A stretch of 27,362 nucleotides of DNA from Acidobacteriota bacterium (GCA_947465645.1 CANIBQ010000067.1:1-27362), one strand, 5' to 3'; positions 16,334-25,512 are shown, numbered from the stretch's first letter. The notes: a model not told the origin generated them from the letters alone. Numbers and translations: made by a program.

Positions 16334-16339
16334 TATCAT
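16334..16339 (+). promoter_or_regulatory. Candidate -10 box of the glycosyltransferase operon (and overlapping minus-strand box for ugd)
   Basis: TATCAT ends nine bases before the ATG at 16349, and no Shine-Dalgarno sequence intervenes, so the transcript may be leaderless or nearly so. Read on the minus strand the same bases give TATGAT (16340-16335), suited to ugd. The 49-bp gap thus may hold back-to-back promoters; no convincing -35 box is visible for either. Confidence 0.35.
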
Positions 16340-16348
16340 AACGGTCAG

Positions 16349-17467
16349 ATGCGGATTCTTGTCGATTACCGGCCCGCCCTTCGCGAGCGTACCGGCGTCG
16401 GCGAGTACATCCACCAGATGGTGCGCGCGTACACCAGGGCGCACGACGACCAGGTGAGCGTGTTCACGAGCTCGTGGAAGGACCGTCCCCCGCCGGGGCT
16501 CGCGTCCGAGCTTGGCGCGACCGTGATCGATCGCCGGGTGCCGGTGCGGGCGCTGAACCTCCTCTGGCATCGCGCGGGATGGCCCGCCATCGAATCCGTG
16601 GCCGGCGCGTGCGACGTCGTCCACGCAGCGCACCCCCTGCTGATCCCCGCGCGCCGCGCCGCGCAGGTGATCACGATCCACGACCTCTACTTCCTCTCCG
16701 AGCCCGACCGGATGCGCGCGGAAATCAAGCGCGACTACCCGGCGCTGGCTGCCGCGCATGCGCAGCACGCCGACGCCATCGTCACCTCCACCGAGTACGG
16801 CAAGCGCCTCGTGATCGAGCAGCTGCACGTCGCGCCGGACCGCATCTACGTGTGCCCACCCGGTGCGCCCTCATGGCAGGCGCTGGGCCGCGCGCCGAAC
16901 GTGCCGCGCGACGGGTGCATCCTGTTTGTCGGCACGCTCGAGCGGCGCAAGAACATCGGGGCACTGCTCGATGCCTATGCGCTGCTGGTGCAGAGGCATC
17001 CGCAGCTGCCGCCGCTCGTGCTCGCAGGCCGGGCCACTGCCGATGCAACGGCGTGGCTGGCCCGCATCGCAGAACCTCCTCTTGCCGGGCGGGTCCGGCA
17101 CCTCGGGTACGTGGGCGCGGATGCGCGGGAACGGTTGTTCGCGTCGGCCCGCGTGCTGGTGCTGCCTTCGCTCGACGAGGGGTTCGGATTGACGGCGCTC
17201 GAGGCGATGTCAGCCGGCATTCCTCTTGTCGCGTCGAACCGGGGATCGCTCCCCGAAGTCGTCGGCGGCGGCGGAACGCTCGTCGACCCGGCCGATGTCG
17301 AGGCGATCGCGGCGGCGATTGAGCGAGTGACGACGAGCGAGGCGGCGGCGACCGAGTCCGGGCTCGCCGGGCTGGCGCGGGCGCGGGCGTTTACGTGGGG
17401 TGCGGCCGCGACCACGCTTCGCCAGGCGTATGTCGACGCCGTGGCACGCCGGCAGGCACGCGGATGA
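16349..17467 (+). CDS. GT4 glycosyltransferase
   Basis: 372 residues, GT-B fold. The N-terminal domain starts MRILVDYRPALRERTGVGEY, an acceptor-side glycine-rich loop typical of mannosyltransferase-like GT4 proteins, with ITIHDLYFLSEP further in. The C-terminal donor domain has FVGTLERRKNI and the EX7E motif in DEGFGLTALEAM, then SNRGSLPEVVGG. No membrane segment. It is probably a cytoplasmic enzyme adding sugars to a lipid-linked oligosaccharide; donor and linkage are unknown. First gene of the plus-strand operon, divergent from ugd. Confidence 0.92.
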   Translation: MRILVDYRPALRERTGVGEYIHQMVRAYTRAHDDQVSVFTSSWKDRPPPGLASELGATVIDRRVPVRALNLLWHRAGWPAIESVAGACDVVHAAHPLLIPARRAAQVITIHDLYFLSEPDRMRAEIKRDYPALAAAHAQHADAIVTSTEYGKRLVIEQLHVAPDRIYVCPPGAPSWQALGRAPNVPRDGCILFVGTLERRKNIGALLDAYALLVQRHPQLPPLVLAGRATADATAWLARIAEPPLAGRVRHLGYVGADARERLFASARVLVLPSLDEGFGLTALEAMSAGIPLVASNRGSLPEVVGGGGTLVDPADVEAIAAAIERVTTSEAAATESGLAGLARARAFTWGAAATTLRQAYVDAVARRQARG

Positions 17468-18519
17468 GGATCGCGATCGACGCGCGCGAGCTGCGAGGCC
17501 ATCCGACCGGGGTCGGCCGCTACCTGTCGCAGCTCCTGGAGGCGTGGAACGTGCTGCCTGCCGCGGCGGGGCACGAGTTCATCATGTGTGCCCCTGCGGA
17601 TGGCGCCGCAGGCGGGACGAGATGGGAACAGCTTGCGCTGCCCAGGCTGATCGCCGAGGCGCGCGCCGATGTCTTCTTCGCCCCGGGTTACACCGGGCCG
17701 CTGCGCTGCCCCGTGCCGATGGTGGTGGCCATCCACGATGTCTCGTTCGCAGCGCACCCTGAATGGTTTCGGTGGCGCGAGGGGCTTCGGCGCCGCATCC
17801 TGGCGCGGCTGTCGGCGCGGCGCGCCGTGCGGGTGCTGACCATCTCCGAGTTCTCCAAGCGCGAGATCGTCGCCCACCTTGGAATCGACCCCGGGAAGAT
17901 CAAAGTCACCTACATCGCCGCGGCAGATCGCAGGGGCGCGCCAGGCATGGCCCGCCAACCGCGCGTGCTCTACGTCGGGTCACTCTTCAATCGCCGGCAT
18001 GTGCAGGAATTGATCGAGGGATTCACGCGCCTTTCGCGGCGGCGCGAGCGCATGACCCTCGACCTTGTTGGCGACAACCGGACCAGTCCCCGGATCGATT
18101 TCGACCAGGTCGTCAGCAGCAGCGGCGCCGCGGACCGAATCCGTATCCGTTCCTACGTCACCGAAGACGAGCTCGCGTCGCTCTATGCCGAGGCGTCGGC
18201 GCTGGTGTTCCTGTCCGAGTACGAAGGCTTCGGGCTGACGCCGCTCGAAGCGCTGGCCGCGGGGGTTCCAGTTGTCGTCCTCGACACGGCGGTGGCCCGC
18301 GAAATCTATGGCGACGCCGCGGTGTATGTCCCGCGGCCGGATCCCGCGCTCGTCGAGGCGGCGCTGGAACGGGTCGTGTTCGACCAGGTCGAGCGGGCGC
18401 GGGTGCTCGACGCGGCCCCGTCCGTGCTCGCGCGTTACTCGTGGCAGGCGTGTGCCGCGACTACCCTAGAGGTCCTTGTCTCCAGTGCCGCGCCTCTCGA
18501 TCATCATCGTCACGTATAA
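17464..18519 (+). CDS. GT4 glycosyltransferase
   Basis: 351 residues from the ATG at 17464, whose ATGA overlaps the preceding stop; this overlap decides the start. It begins MRIAIDARELRGHPTGVGRY, carries VVAIHDVSFAAHPEWF and TISEFSKREI in the N-terminal domain, and the donor-side blocks YVGSLFNRRHV and EYEGFGLTPLEAL (EX7E). It is clearly paralogous to the enzyme before it and to that at 20800-21924. The donor domain is somewhat shorter than usual. Role inferred: sugar addition in the same polysaccharide pathway. Confidence 0.92.
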   Translation: MRIAIDARELRGHPTGVGRYLSQLLEAWNVLPAAAGHEFIMCAPADGAAGGTRWEQLALPRLIAEARADVFFAPGYTGPLRCPVPMVVAIHDVSFAAHPEWFRWREGLRRRILARLSARRAVRVLTISEFSKREIVAHLGIDPGKIKVTYIAAADRRGAPGMARQPRVLYVGSLFNRRHVQELIEGFTRLSRRRERMTLDLVGDNRTSPRIDFDQVVSSSGAADRIRIRSYVTEDELASLYAEASALVFLSEYEGFGLTPLEALAAGVPVVVLDTAVAREIYGDAAVYVPRPDPALVEAALERVVFDQVERARVLDAAPSVLARYSWQACAATTLEVLVSSAAPLDHHRHV

Positions 18520-19294
18520 CTCGCGCGGCGAGATCGATGCGTGCCTCGACTCGCTCAGCCGGACTCCCCCTGCGTGCGACTACGAGATCGTGGTCGTCGA
18601 CAACGCGTCCAGCGACGGCACGACGACTGACATCCGGGCGCGGTGGCCCAGCGCGCGGGTGATCGATGCGGGCGGCAATCTCGGCTTCGCGGCCGCGAAC
18701 AATCTTGGTATCCGGGGCTCCACTGGCGAGCTCGTCCTGCTCCTCAACCCCGACACCGTGGTCCGCTCCGGCGCGCTGGATACGCTCGTCGCGGTGCTCG
18801 ACGCGCGCCCTGGCGTCGCGGTCGCTGGCCCGCGACTCGTGGACGCGACCGGGCGCGCCGAGCTGTCGTTTGGCCGGATGATCTCGCCGTTCGCCGAGTG
18901 GAGGCAGAAGCTGCTCGTGTCGGGCCACGCTCGCGGCGCGCCGTTGATCAGCGCGCACGTCGAGCAGCTCACGCGGGTCGAGCGCGAGGTCGACTGGGTC
19001 AGTGGCGCGTGCCTGCTGGTGCGGCGCGTGGACGCCGAGGCTGTCGGCCTGCTGGACGAACGGTATTTCATGTACACGGAGGACGTCGATTTCTGCGCGG
19101 CGATCCGCGCGCGGGGACGTGCGGTGCTGTTCACGCCCCGGGCAGAGGTCGTCCACTTGAGGGGACGCTCCGCCTCCAGCGCGCCCAGATCGACCGAGGC
19201 GGCCTACCGAAGCAGCCAGATCGCCTTCTACGAAAAACACCATCCCGGCTGGGTGCCAATCTTGCGTGCGTACCTGAAGATCCGCGGCCGCTAA
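18485..19294 (+). CDS. GT2 glycosyltransferase, rhamnosyltransferase-like
   Basis: 269 residues from the GTG at 18485 (MPRLSIIIVTYNSR); a TTG nine bases earlier is an alternative, and AGAGG at 18468-18472 is nearer to that codon. The frame overlaps the end of the preceding gene by 35 bp. GT-A signatures: VVVDNASSDGT, NLGFAAANN, the DXD equivalent LNPDTVV, and the ED motif in DERYFMYTEDVDFC. This pattern is that of WbbL-like dTDP-rhamnosyltransferases, but the donor is only a family-level guess. No membrane segment. Confidence 0.9.
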   Translation: MPRLSIIIVTYNSRGEIDACLDSLSRTPPACDYEIVVVDNASSDGTTTDIRARWPSARVIDAGGNLGFAAANNLGIRGSTGELVLLLNPDTVVRSGALDTLVAVLDARPGVAVAGPRLVDATGRAELSFGRMISPFAEWRQKLLVSGHARGAPLISAHVEQLTRVEREVDWVSGACLLVRRVDAEAVGLLDERYFMYTEDVDFCAAIRARGRAVLFTPRAEVVHLRGRSASSAPRSTEAAYRSSQIAFYEKHHPGWVPILRAYLKIRGR

Positions 19295-19317
19295 CCCGAT
19301 ACGCGGATCATCCCGTC

Positions 19318-20751
19318 ATGGATGCCGTGAACGATCAATTCGTATGGCACTGCCCGTCCTGCGGCCGCCGCGTGCCGCGCCGGGTCGAGGAATGCCGCTG
19401 CGGATTTCGTCAGCCCGCGGACGAAATGGTCATCGCCGCACCAGTCCCGAACGACCAGGTGCCAGCACGCGGGCGCCGCCAGCTCCGCCTCAAGACGATC
19501 ATGCTTCTCGGAATCGCGCTCCTGCTCGGCGCGGGAGTGGCGGCCGTGTCTCTCCGTTCGTGGTGGGCGCCAGCACCGCCGCCCGCGGCCACCGTGGCGA
19601 CTTCGGCCACCACTGACACGCCGAGCGCGGCGCTCACACAGCCAGGCGCCCCCTTCACGCTTACCCCTCTCACGAGCCCCGCCACACGTGGGGCTGGTCC
19701 CGCTGACGGGTCATCGCTCAGCGCCTCTCCCGGCGCCGCCGCGCCGCCGGTGGCGCCCGCATCTGCCGCAGTCGCCGGTTCATTCGAAGACGTCGTCGCC
19801 CGCACGCTTCCCGCCGTCGTCTCGATTCACGCAGGGCAGGCGCGCGGCACTGGCTTCTTCATCCGGCCGGACTCCGTGCTCACCAACGCCCACGTCGTCG
19901 AGGGACAGTCCTCCGTGCAGCTGCAGGCGGGCGACACCAGGTACTCCGCGCGCGTCGTGCGGGTGTCGCCCGGCACCGACCTCGCGGTGCTGCAGGTCGC
20001 CAACGCCAATCCCTCGCAGCCGGTACTGAAGCTCGGTTCGGTGGCCGGCGTGCGTGCCGGGCAGGAGGTGATCGCGATTGGATCCGCGCTCGGCGTGCTG
20101 TCCAACACCGTGACGCGCGGGATCGTGAGTGCGGTGCGCCAGGCCGGCGCGGTGACGCTGCTCCAGACCGATGCCGCAATCAACCCGGGTAACAGCGGCG
20201 GCCCGCTGATCGATCGCAGCGGCACCGTCATCGGGATCAACTCGATGGGGATCGCGCGCCAGGTCGGCGAAGGGCTCGCGTTTGCGGTGGCGATCGACCA
20301 CGCCGCGGCCCTGATCAGCGGCCAGGCGCCGATGGCGGCAGCGGCGACGCCGCTGGCCAGCCTGAATCGCGCGATGGGTGGACCGACGGAGGGCGACCAG
20401 AGGCGCCTGGGGGGCGAGGCCGCCTACCGCAAGACGCTCGAGTGGGCGGTGGGCAACGCTGACCAGCTCGACACCTACTGGAACCGCTACGCGCAGGCCT
20501 GCGTCATGAGCGCGTCCCGGGGCGGCGATCGCCCCTGGTTCGCGGTCTACGAGGCCAACGCGGTGCGGCTCACCAATACCTCGGGATACGACTGCGGCAG
20601 CTGGCTCGAGAGCGTGCGATCCAACGCCGGGACCATCCGCACCGAGATCACCCGGGCGTCAGAGACGGCGCGGCAGAGCGGCGTCTACCCCGGCGTGATG
20701 CGCGACCTCCGCCGCCAGCACCGGCTGGATTGGTCCGGATGGGACCGGTAG
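19318..20751 (+). CDS. Membrane-anchored trypsin-like (S1C/HtrA-type) serine protease with N-terminal zinc ribbon and novel C-terminus
   Basis: 477 residues from the ATG at 19318, placed after the GT2 stop. Residues 10-30 are a zinc ribbon (Cys12, Cys15, Cys26, Cys28). One membrane helix spans about 60-79. A Pro/Ala/Thr/Ser-rich linker (80-155) leads to a protease domain with an intact triad: His192 (TNAHVVEG), Asp221 (GTDLAVLQV) and Ser293 (NPGNSGGP). There is no PDZ domain. Instead, residues about 345-477 form a helical region I do not recognise, with Cys395 and Cys426 that could pair outside the membrane. The topology puts the zinc ribbon in the cytoplasm and the protease in the periplasm. 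It sits among glycosyltransferase genes, suggesting a quality-control or processing role in polymer export (inference). Confidence 0.88.
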   Translation: MDAVNDQFVWHCPSCGRRVPRRVEECRCGFRQPADEMVIAAPVPNDQVPARGRRQLRLKTIMLLGIALLLGAGVAAVSLRSWWAPAPPPAATVATSATTDTPSAALTQPGAPFTLTPLTSPATRGAGPADGSSLSASPGAAAPPVAPASAAVAGSFEDVVARTLPAVVSIHAGQARGTGFFIRPDSVLTNAHVVEGQSSVQLQAGDTRYSARVVRVSPGTDLAVLQVANANPSQPVLKLGSVAGVRAGQEVIAIGSALGVLSNTVTRGIVSAVRQAGAVTLLQTDAAINPGNSGGPLIDRSGTVIGINSMGIARQVGEGLAFAVAIDHAAALISGQAPMAAAATPLASLNRAMGGPTEGDQRRLGGEAAYRKTLEWAVGNADQLDTYWNRYAQACVMSASRGGDRPWFAVYEANAVRLTNTSGYDCGSWLESVRSNAGTIRTEITRASETARQSGVYPGVMRDLRRQHRLDWSGWDR

Positions 20752-20784
20752 GCTCGGGCAGACAGCGCCTCTCGATCGCGCCGA

Positions 20785-20790
20785 TATAAT
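20785..20790 (+). promoter_or_regulatory. Candidate internal promoter -10 box before the third GT4 gene
   Basis: A perfect TATAAT ends nine bases before the ATG at 20800, the same distance as the TATCAT before the GT4 gene at 16349. No Shine-Dalgarno sequence lies between. The best -35 candidate (CAGACA, 20759-20764) has a poor 20-bp spacer. Confidence 0.45.
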
Positions 20791-20799
20791 GGCCCCTGA

Positions 20800-21924
20800 A
20801 TGCGGGTGGCCATCGATGCGCGGAAACTGCACGACTTCGGGATCGGCACCTACACCCGGAACCTCCTGCGCCACCTGGCGCGGATCGACACCGACACCGA
20901 GTACGTGCTGTTGTGCCGGGAGATGGACCTCGGGGTCGGCGCGCAGCTCGGTCCGAACTTCCGCACCGTGCTCGAGCCATCGCCGAACTACTCGATCCGC
21001 GAGCAGATCCACGTCCCGCTCGTGCTGCGTCGCGAGCGGCCCGACGTCTTTCACGCGCCGCATTACGTGCTGCCACCGCTCATCCAGTGCCCAACGGTGG
21101 TCACGATCCATGACTGCATCCACCTGAGGTTTCCGCAGTACCTGCCGAACCGCGCGGCCTACTTCTACGCCAAGGCGTCGATGTGGGCGGCGGCGCGGCG
21201 TTCGGACCGCATCCTGACGGTATCGGAAGCCTCGAAGCGGGACATCCTGCATTACTTCGACGTGCCGCCGGACAAGATCGTCGTCGCCTGCAACGCGATC
21301 GACGAGCACTTCTGGGTCCCGCCGGCCGAGGAGGACGTGGCCCGCGTGCGGGAGCGCTACCAGCTCGATCACGGGTTCGTCCTGTACGCGGGCAACATCA
21401 AGCCGCACAAAAATCTCGTGCGGTTGATCGAGGCGTTTGCCGAGCTGCGGAAGGGCGGATTCGACGACCTCAAGCTGCTGATCATCGGCGACGAGATCTC
21501 GAAGCTGCCGGCCCTGCGGCGCGCGGTGCATCGCCACAAGCTGCACAAGCACGTGCGGTTCCTCGGCTTCCTCCCCGACGAGACACTCGCGATCCTCTAT
21601 CGTCTCGCCGCCGTGTTCGTGTTTCCCTCGCTCTACGAGGGGTTCGGGCTGCCGCCGCTCGAGGCGATGGCCAGCGGCACGCCGGTGGTGACGTCCAACG
21701 TCTCCTCGCTGCCCGAAGTGGCGGGCGACGCGGCGGTGCTGGTGGACCCCTATGACGTCGATTCAATCGTGGACGGCGTGCGGCGGGTGCTGACCGATCC
21801 CGCGCTCGCCGACGATCTGCGCCGCAAAGGCCTGATCCGGGCACGGGGGTTCTCGTGGGCGCAGTCGGTCGCCAGGACCCGGGAGCTGTACCTCGAAGTC
21901 GGGGAACGGCGAGGACGACGGTGA
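20800..21924 (+). CDS. GT4 glycosyltransferase
   Basis: 374 residues, GT-B fold. Begins [18 protein letters not shown], with [13 protein letters not shown] and [11 protein letters not shown] in the N-terminal domain, and donor-domain blocks [23 protein letters not shown] and the EX7E motif [11 protein letters not shown] followed by [11 protein letters not shown]. This is the pattern of the mannosyltransferase-like MtfB/WbdA group of GT4, though the donor cannot be fixed. It follows the protease gene after a 48-bp gap that contains a TATAAT, so it may be transcribed separately; the next gene overlaps it as GTGA. Confidence 0.93.
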   Translation: MRVAIDARKLHDFGIGTYTRNLLRHLARIDTDTEYVLLCREMDLGVGAQLGPNFRTVLEPSPNYSIREQIHVPLVLRRERPDVFHAPHYVLPPLIQCPTVVTIHDCIHLRFPQYLPNRAAYFYAKASMWAAARRSDRILTVSEASKRDILHYFDVPPDKIVVACNAIDEHFWVPPAEEDVARVRERYQLDHGFVLYAGNIKPHKNLVRLIEAFAELRKGGFDDLKLLIIGDEISKLPALRRAVHRHKLHKHVRFLGFLPDETLAILYRLAAVFVFPSLYEGFGLPPLEAMASGTPVVTSNVSSLPEVAGDAAVLVDPYDVDSIVDGVRRVLTDPALADDLRRKGLIRARGFSWAQSVARTRELYLEVGERRGRR

Positions 21925-23036
21925 GGGTCGCGCTGGTTCACGACTGGCTGACGGGGATGCGCGGCGGCGAGAAGGTCCTCGAGGTCCTCTGCGACCTGCA
22001 CCCGGGGGCGGACATCTTCACGCTGTTTCACCAGCGCGGATCGGTCTCTGCCTCGATCGAGCAGCACCGGATCGAGTCGTCGTTCGTGCAGTACCTGCCG
22101 ATGGCGCGCTCCCGGTACCGCCAGTACCTGCCGCTCTTTCCGTTCGCCATCGAGCAGTTCGATCTGGACCCGTACGAGCTGGTGATCAGCTCCAGCCACT
22201 GCGCGGCCAAGGCGGTGGTCGTGCCCGGGCGCGCGAGGCATCTCTGCTACTGCCATTCGCCGATGCGGTATGCGTGGGACCAGTTCGACGCGTACTTCGG
22301 CCCGGCGAGGGTCGGCCGCGCCGCGAGCCGCTGGTTCTACCGGCCCGTGCTGGCCCGAATGGCGCGGTGGGACGCCGCCACGGCGAGTCGCGTGGACCGC
22401 TTTCTCGCGAACTCTCAACACGTTGCGGGCAGGATCCGCCGATACTATAATCGCGAGTCGACGATCGTGTATCCACCCGTAGACACGGTCTTCTACCATC
22501 CTGCCGCCGACATCACACCAGGCAGTCACTTCCTCGTCGTGTCAGCGCTCGTGCCTTATAAACGGATCGAGCTGGCGATGAGGGCGTGTGAGCGAGTCGG
22601 CGCGGGCCTCCGCATCGTCGGTGACGGCCCGGATCGCCGCCGCCTCGAGGCGCAGGCCGGCCGCGACGTGGAGTTTCTCGGGCGTCTGTCAGATATGGAA
22701 ATCAGGGACGAATACCGCCGCGCGCGCGCTGTGATCATGCCCGGGGAAGAGGACTTCGGCATCGTGCCCGTCGAGGCGCAGGCGTGTGGACGGCCGGTGG
22801 TCGCGCTCGCGAAAGGCGGGGCGCTCGAAACCGTCGTCGACGGCGTCAACGGCGTCCTGTTCGCCGAGCCCGACGTGGACGCGCTCGGTGCGGCACTCGA
22901 GCGCATCGGCGGCCTGACGTTCGACGCCGCCGGGGTGAGCGAGACAGCGGCGCGTTTTTCGCGAGAGCAGCACGCGCAGCGGATGCGGGCGGTGATCGAC
23001 GAGACGATCGCCGCGCCCGCCGGGGCTCGATGGTAA
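21921..23036 (+). CDS. WbaZ-like GT4 glycosyltransferase
   Basis: 371 residues from the GTG at 21921, which overlaps the preceding stop as GTGA. The opening [20 protein letters not shown], the block CYCHSPMRYAWDQFDAYF, and ANSQHVAGRIRRYY with VYPPVD are characteristic of the WbaZ-like GT4 branch (mannosyltransferases of O-antigen and exopolysaccharide loci). The donor domain has VSALVPYKRIELA and EEDFGIVPVEAQACG in place of the usual EX7E loop, as in that branch. It overlaps the next gene by 7 bp. Confidence 0.93.
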   Translation: MRVALVHDWLTGMRGGEKVLEVLCDLHPGADIFTLFHQRGSVSASIEQHRIESSFVQYLPMARSRYRQYLPLFPFAIEQFDLDPYELVISSSHCAAKAVVVPGRARHLCYCHSPMRYAWDQFDAYFGPARVGRAASRWFYRPVLARMARWDAATASRVDRFLANSQHVAGRIRRYYNRESTIVYPPVDTVFYHPAADITPGSHFLVVSALVPYKRIELAMRACERVGAGLRIVGDGPDRRRLEAQAGRDVEFLGRLSDMEIRDEYRRARAVIMPGEEDFGIVPVEAQACGRPVVALAKGGALETVVDGVNGVLFAEPDVDALGAALERIGGLTFDAAGVSETAARFSREQHAQRMRAVIDETIAAPAGARW

Positions 23037-24472
23037 GACGCTACAACCGCCTGCTCGTCGCCTTCTACGTGATCACGGACGCGCTGCTGGCCATCTGGGC
23101 GTTCGTGCTCGCCTACGGCGTCCGGTTCGAAAGCGGCCTGATTCCCGTGACGCGCGGCTACCCGCCGCTCGAGCAATACCTCAACGTCCTGCCGTTCATC
23201 GCCGTACTGACGCCGCTCGCCTTTCAACTCCAGGGTGTCTACCGCCTGCGGCGCGGCCGCTCGCGCGTCGACGACTTCTTCTCCGTCCTGGTCGGCAGCA
23301 TCCTCGCGGTCGTGTTCGGCGTGATCTCCACGCTCTACGTGCAGGCGTATTACGCATCCGAGGAAGCGAGGGCGGTCGGCGCCTACCAGGTGTCGCAGCT
23401 GGTCTGGGCCCTCTTCCTCGGCCTGACGATCGCCTTCACCTATGCCTCGCGCGAAACCGTGCGGGAGCTGCTCGAGCGGCGGTGGCGCGCCGGCATCGGC
23501 CTCAAGCGGATCCTGATCGCGGGCGCCGGCGATCTCGGGCGGATGGTCGCGGACCGCATCCTCCAGCACCGCGAGCTCGGGTACCAGGTCGTCGGGTTCG
23601 TGGACGATCGCGCGGGTGGCGATCACATCGGCTATCGGGGCCTGCCCCTGCTCGGCACCCTGGCGGAGGTCGGCGAGATCGCCCAGCGCGAGCGCATCGA
23701 CCACCTGTATGTGGCGCTGCCGATGGAGGAACACGCCAAGCTGCTCGACCTGATGGAGATCGCCAGCCGCGAAGTCCTCGACGTCAAGGTGGTGCCCGAC
23801 CTGCTGCAGTTCATCGCGCTGCGCGCGCGGCTCGAAGACCTCGACGGCCTGCCGATCATCAACGTCAACGACGTGCCGCTGCAGGGCTTCAATTCGCTGC
23901 TCAAGCGGGCGATCGACGTCGTCCTGTCACTGGGCGCCGTCCTCGTGCTTGGCATCCCGGTGGCGATCATCGCGGCCCTCATCAAGATCACCTCCCCGGG
24001 CGCCGTGTTCTACCGCCAGGAGCGAATGGGCCTCGACGGCAAGGCGTTCACCGTCTACAAGTTCCGTTCGATGTATCACGATGCCGAGGACACCACCGGG
24101 CCGATCTGGGCGCACGACGACGATCCGCGCGCGACGCCGATCGGCCGCTGGCTGCGCAAGCTCGACCTCGACGAGCTGCCCCAGTTCTGGAACGTGCTCA
24201 AGGGCGACATGTCGATCGTCGGGCCCCGGCCCGAGCGGCCGTTCTTCGTCGAGCAGTTCAAGCACCGCATCCCGCAGTACATGCTGCGGCACAAGGTGAA
24301 GGCGGGGATCACCGGCTGGGCCCAGGTCAACGGCTGGCGCGGCAACACCTCCCTCGAGAAGCGGATCGAGTACGACCTCTACTACATCGAGAACTGGTCG
24401 GTGTCGCTCGACCTCAAGATCATGTGGCTCACCGTGATTCGGGGGGTATTCCAACGTGGCGTCGCCGTCTAG
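23030..24472 (+). CDS. Undecaprenyl-phosphate sugar-1-phosphate transferase (PHPT type)
   Basis: 480 residues from the ATG at 23030, overlapping the preceding gene by 7 bp. Four hydrophobic segments lie in residues 8-150, then a soluble Rossmann-like CoA_binding_3 domain (LIAGAGDLGRMVADRI), then a membrane hairpin (VVLSLGAVLVLGIPVAIIAAL) and the catalytic bacterial sugar transferase domain: FYRQERMGLDGKAFTVYKFR, the catalytic Asp381-Glu382 in DLDELPQFWNVLKGDM, and IVGPRPERP. This is the WcaJ/EpsE/WbaP architecture; it transfers hexose-1-phosphate from a UDP-sugar to undecaprenyl phosphate and so starts the repeat unit. Glucose versus galactose cannot be told from sequence. Confidence 0.95.
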   Translation: MVRRYNRLLVAFYVITDALLAIWAFVLAYGVRFESGLIPVTRGYPPLEQYLNVLPFIAVLTPLAFQLQGVYRLRRGRSRVDDFFSVLVGSILAVVFGVISTLYVQAYYASEEARAVGAYQVSQLVWALFLGLTIAFTYASRETVRELLERRWRAGIGLKRILIAGAGDLGRMVADRILQHRELGYQVVGFVDDRAGGDHIGYRGLPLLGTLAEVGEIAQRERIDHLYVALPMEEHAKLLDLMEIASREVLDVKVVPDLLQFIALRARLEDLDGLPIINVNDVPLQGFNSLLKRAIDVVLSLGAVLVLGIPVAIIAALIKITSPGAVFYRQERMGLDGKAFTVYKFRSMYHDAEDTTGPIWAHDDDPRATPIGRWLRKLDLDELPQFWNVLKGDMSIVGPRPERPFFVEQFKHRIPQYMLRHKVKAGITGWAQVNGWRGNTSLEKRIEYDLYYIENWSVSLDLKIMWLTVIRGVFQRGVAV

Positions 24473-24484
24473 CTGCTTTCCCGT

Positions 24485-25417
24485 ATGAGAATCGTTGTCA
24501 CGGGCGCCGCAGGGTTCATCGGCTCCCATCTCTCCGAAACGCTGCTGGCGCGCGGACACTCGATCGTCGGCGTCGACAACCTGCTGACCGGCGACATGGC
24601 GAACATCGCGCACTTACGCGACGCCGACTTTCAGTTCATCCGCCACGACGTCACCCGCTACATCGACGTGGACGGACCCGTCGACTTCGTGCTGCACTGG
24701 GCCAGCCCGGCCAGCCCGATTGACTACCTCGAGCTGCCGATCCCGACCCTCAAGGTCGGCTCGCTTGGCACCCACAACGCGCTCGGACTCGCGAAAGCGA
24801 AGGGCGCCGGGTTCATGCTCGCGTCGACGTCCGAGGTCTATGGCGACCCGCTCGAGCATCCGCAGAAGGAGACCTACTGGGGCAACGTCAACCCCATCGG
24901 CCCGCGCGGCGTCTACGACGAAGCGAAGCGCTTCGCCGAAGCGATCACCATGGCCTACCACCGGTATCACGGGCTCAACACGAAGATCGTCCGGATTTTC
25001 AACACCTACGGCCCACGCATGCGGCTGCGTGACGGACGGGCCGTCCCTGCCTTCATGTCTCAGGCACTGAGGAACGAGGACGTCACTGTGTTCGGCGACG
25101 GCTCGCAGACCAGGAGTTTCTGCTACATCACAGACCTCGTAGCCGGCATCCTGCGGCTGATGGAGTCACAGACGAACGACCCCGTCAACATTGGCAACCC
25201 GCACGAGGTCACGATCGAGGAGATCGCCCGCACGATCATCAAGGTGGTCGGCTCGACCAGCAAGATCGTCTACCGCCCCCTGCCCGTGGACGACCCGAAG
25301 CAGCGCCGTCCCGACATCACCCGCGCGCGCACATTGCTTGGCTGGGAACCGCAGGTCGACCTGGAAGCAGGCCTGGAGAAGGCGGCGACTTACTTTAAGA
25401 GGAAGGTAGCTGGGTAG
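24485..25417 (+). CDS. UDP-glucuronate decarboxylase (UDP-xylose synthase)
   Basis: 310 residues, an extended short-chain dehydrogenase. NAD motif [25 protein letters not shown]; catalytic Tyr144 and Lys148 in [16 protein letters not shown] and [15 protein letters not shown]. The [10 protein letters not shown] and [14 protein letters not shown] blocks are typical of UXS, which converts UDP-glucuronate to UDP-xylose. It is the logical partner of Ugd in the divergent operon. The last codons are unusual: VAG and the TAG stop (25415-25417) are made from the first units of the 8-bp repeat array that begins at 25407, so the native C-terminus may have been replaced. Confidence 0.94.
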   Translation: MRIVVTGAAGFIGSHLSETLLARGHSIVGVDNLLTGDMANIAHLRDADFQFIRHDVTRYIDVDGPVDFVLHWASPASPIDYLELPIPTLKVGSLGTHNALGLAKAKGAGFMLASTSEVYGDPLEHPQKETYWGNVNPIGPRGVYDEAKRFAEAITMAYHRYHGLNTKIVRIFNTYGPRMRLRDGRAVPAFMSQALRNEDVTVFGDGSQTRSFCYITDLVAGILRLMESQTNDPVNIGNPHEVTIEEIARTIIKVVGSTSKIVYRPLPVDDPKQRRPDITRARTLLGWEPQVDLEAGLEKAATYFKRKVAG

Positions 25418-25494
25418 CTCGGTGGCTGGGTCGCTAGGTGGCTGGGGCGCTAGGTAGCTGGGTGGCTGGGTCGCTCGGTAGCTAGGCATGCAGG
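25407..25494 (+). repeat. 8-bp degenerate tandem repeat array, left arm
   Basis: Ten consecutive 8-bp units of consensus T-R-G-C-T-N-G-G from 25407 to 25486: TAGCTGGG, TAGCTCGG, TGGCTGGG, TCGCTAGG, TGGCTGGG, GCGCTAGG, TAGCTGGG, TGGCTGGG, TCGCTCGG, TAGCTAGG, then a decayed unit CATGCAGG. The array starts within the last codons of the UDP-xylose synthase gene. Shorter arrays of the same unit occur at 25886-25925 and, inverted, at 26584-26631. Confidence 0.93.
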
Positions 25495-25512
25495 TTGCGA
25501 TGCGCGGCAGCC

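Noticed and set aside
18643..19317. Upstream extension of the serine protease frame
   Set aside because: It overlaps the GT2 gene out of frame and is Arg-rich; the ATG at 19318 immediately precedes the zinc ribbon and follows the GT2 stop.
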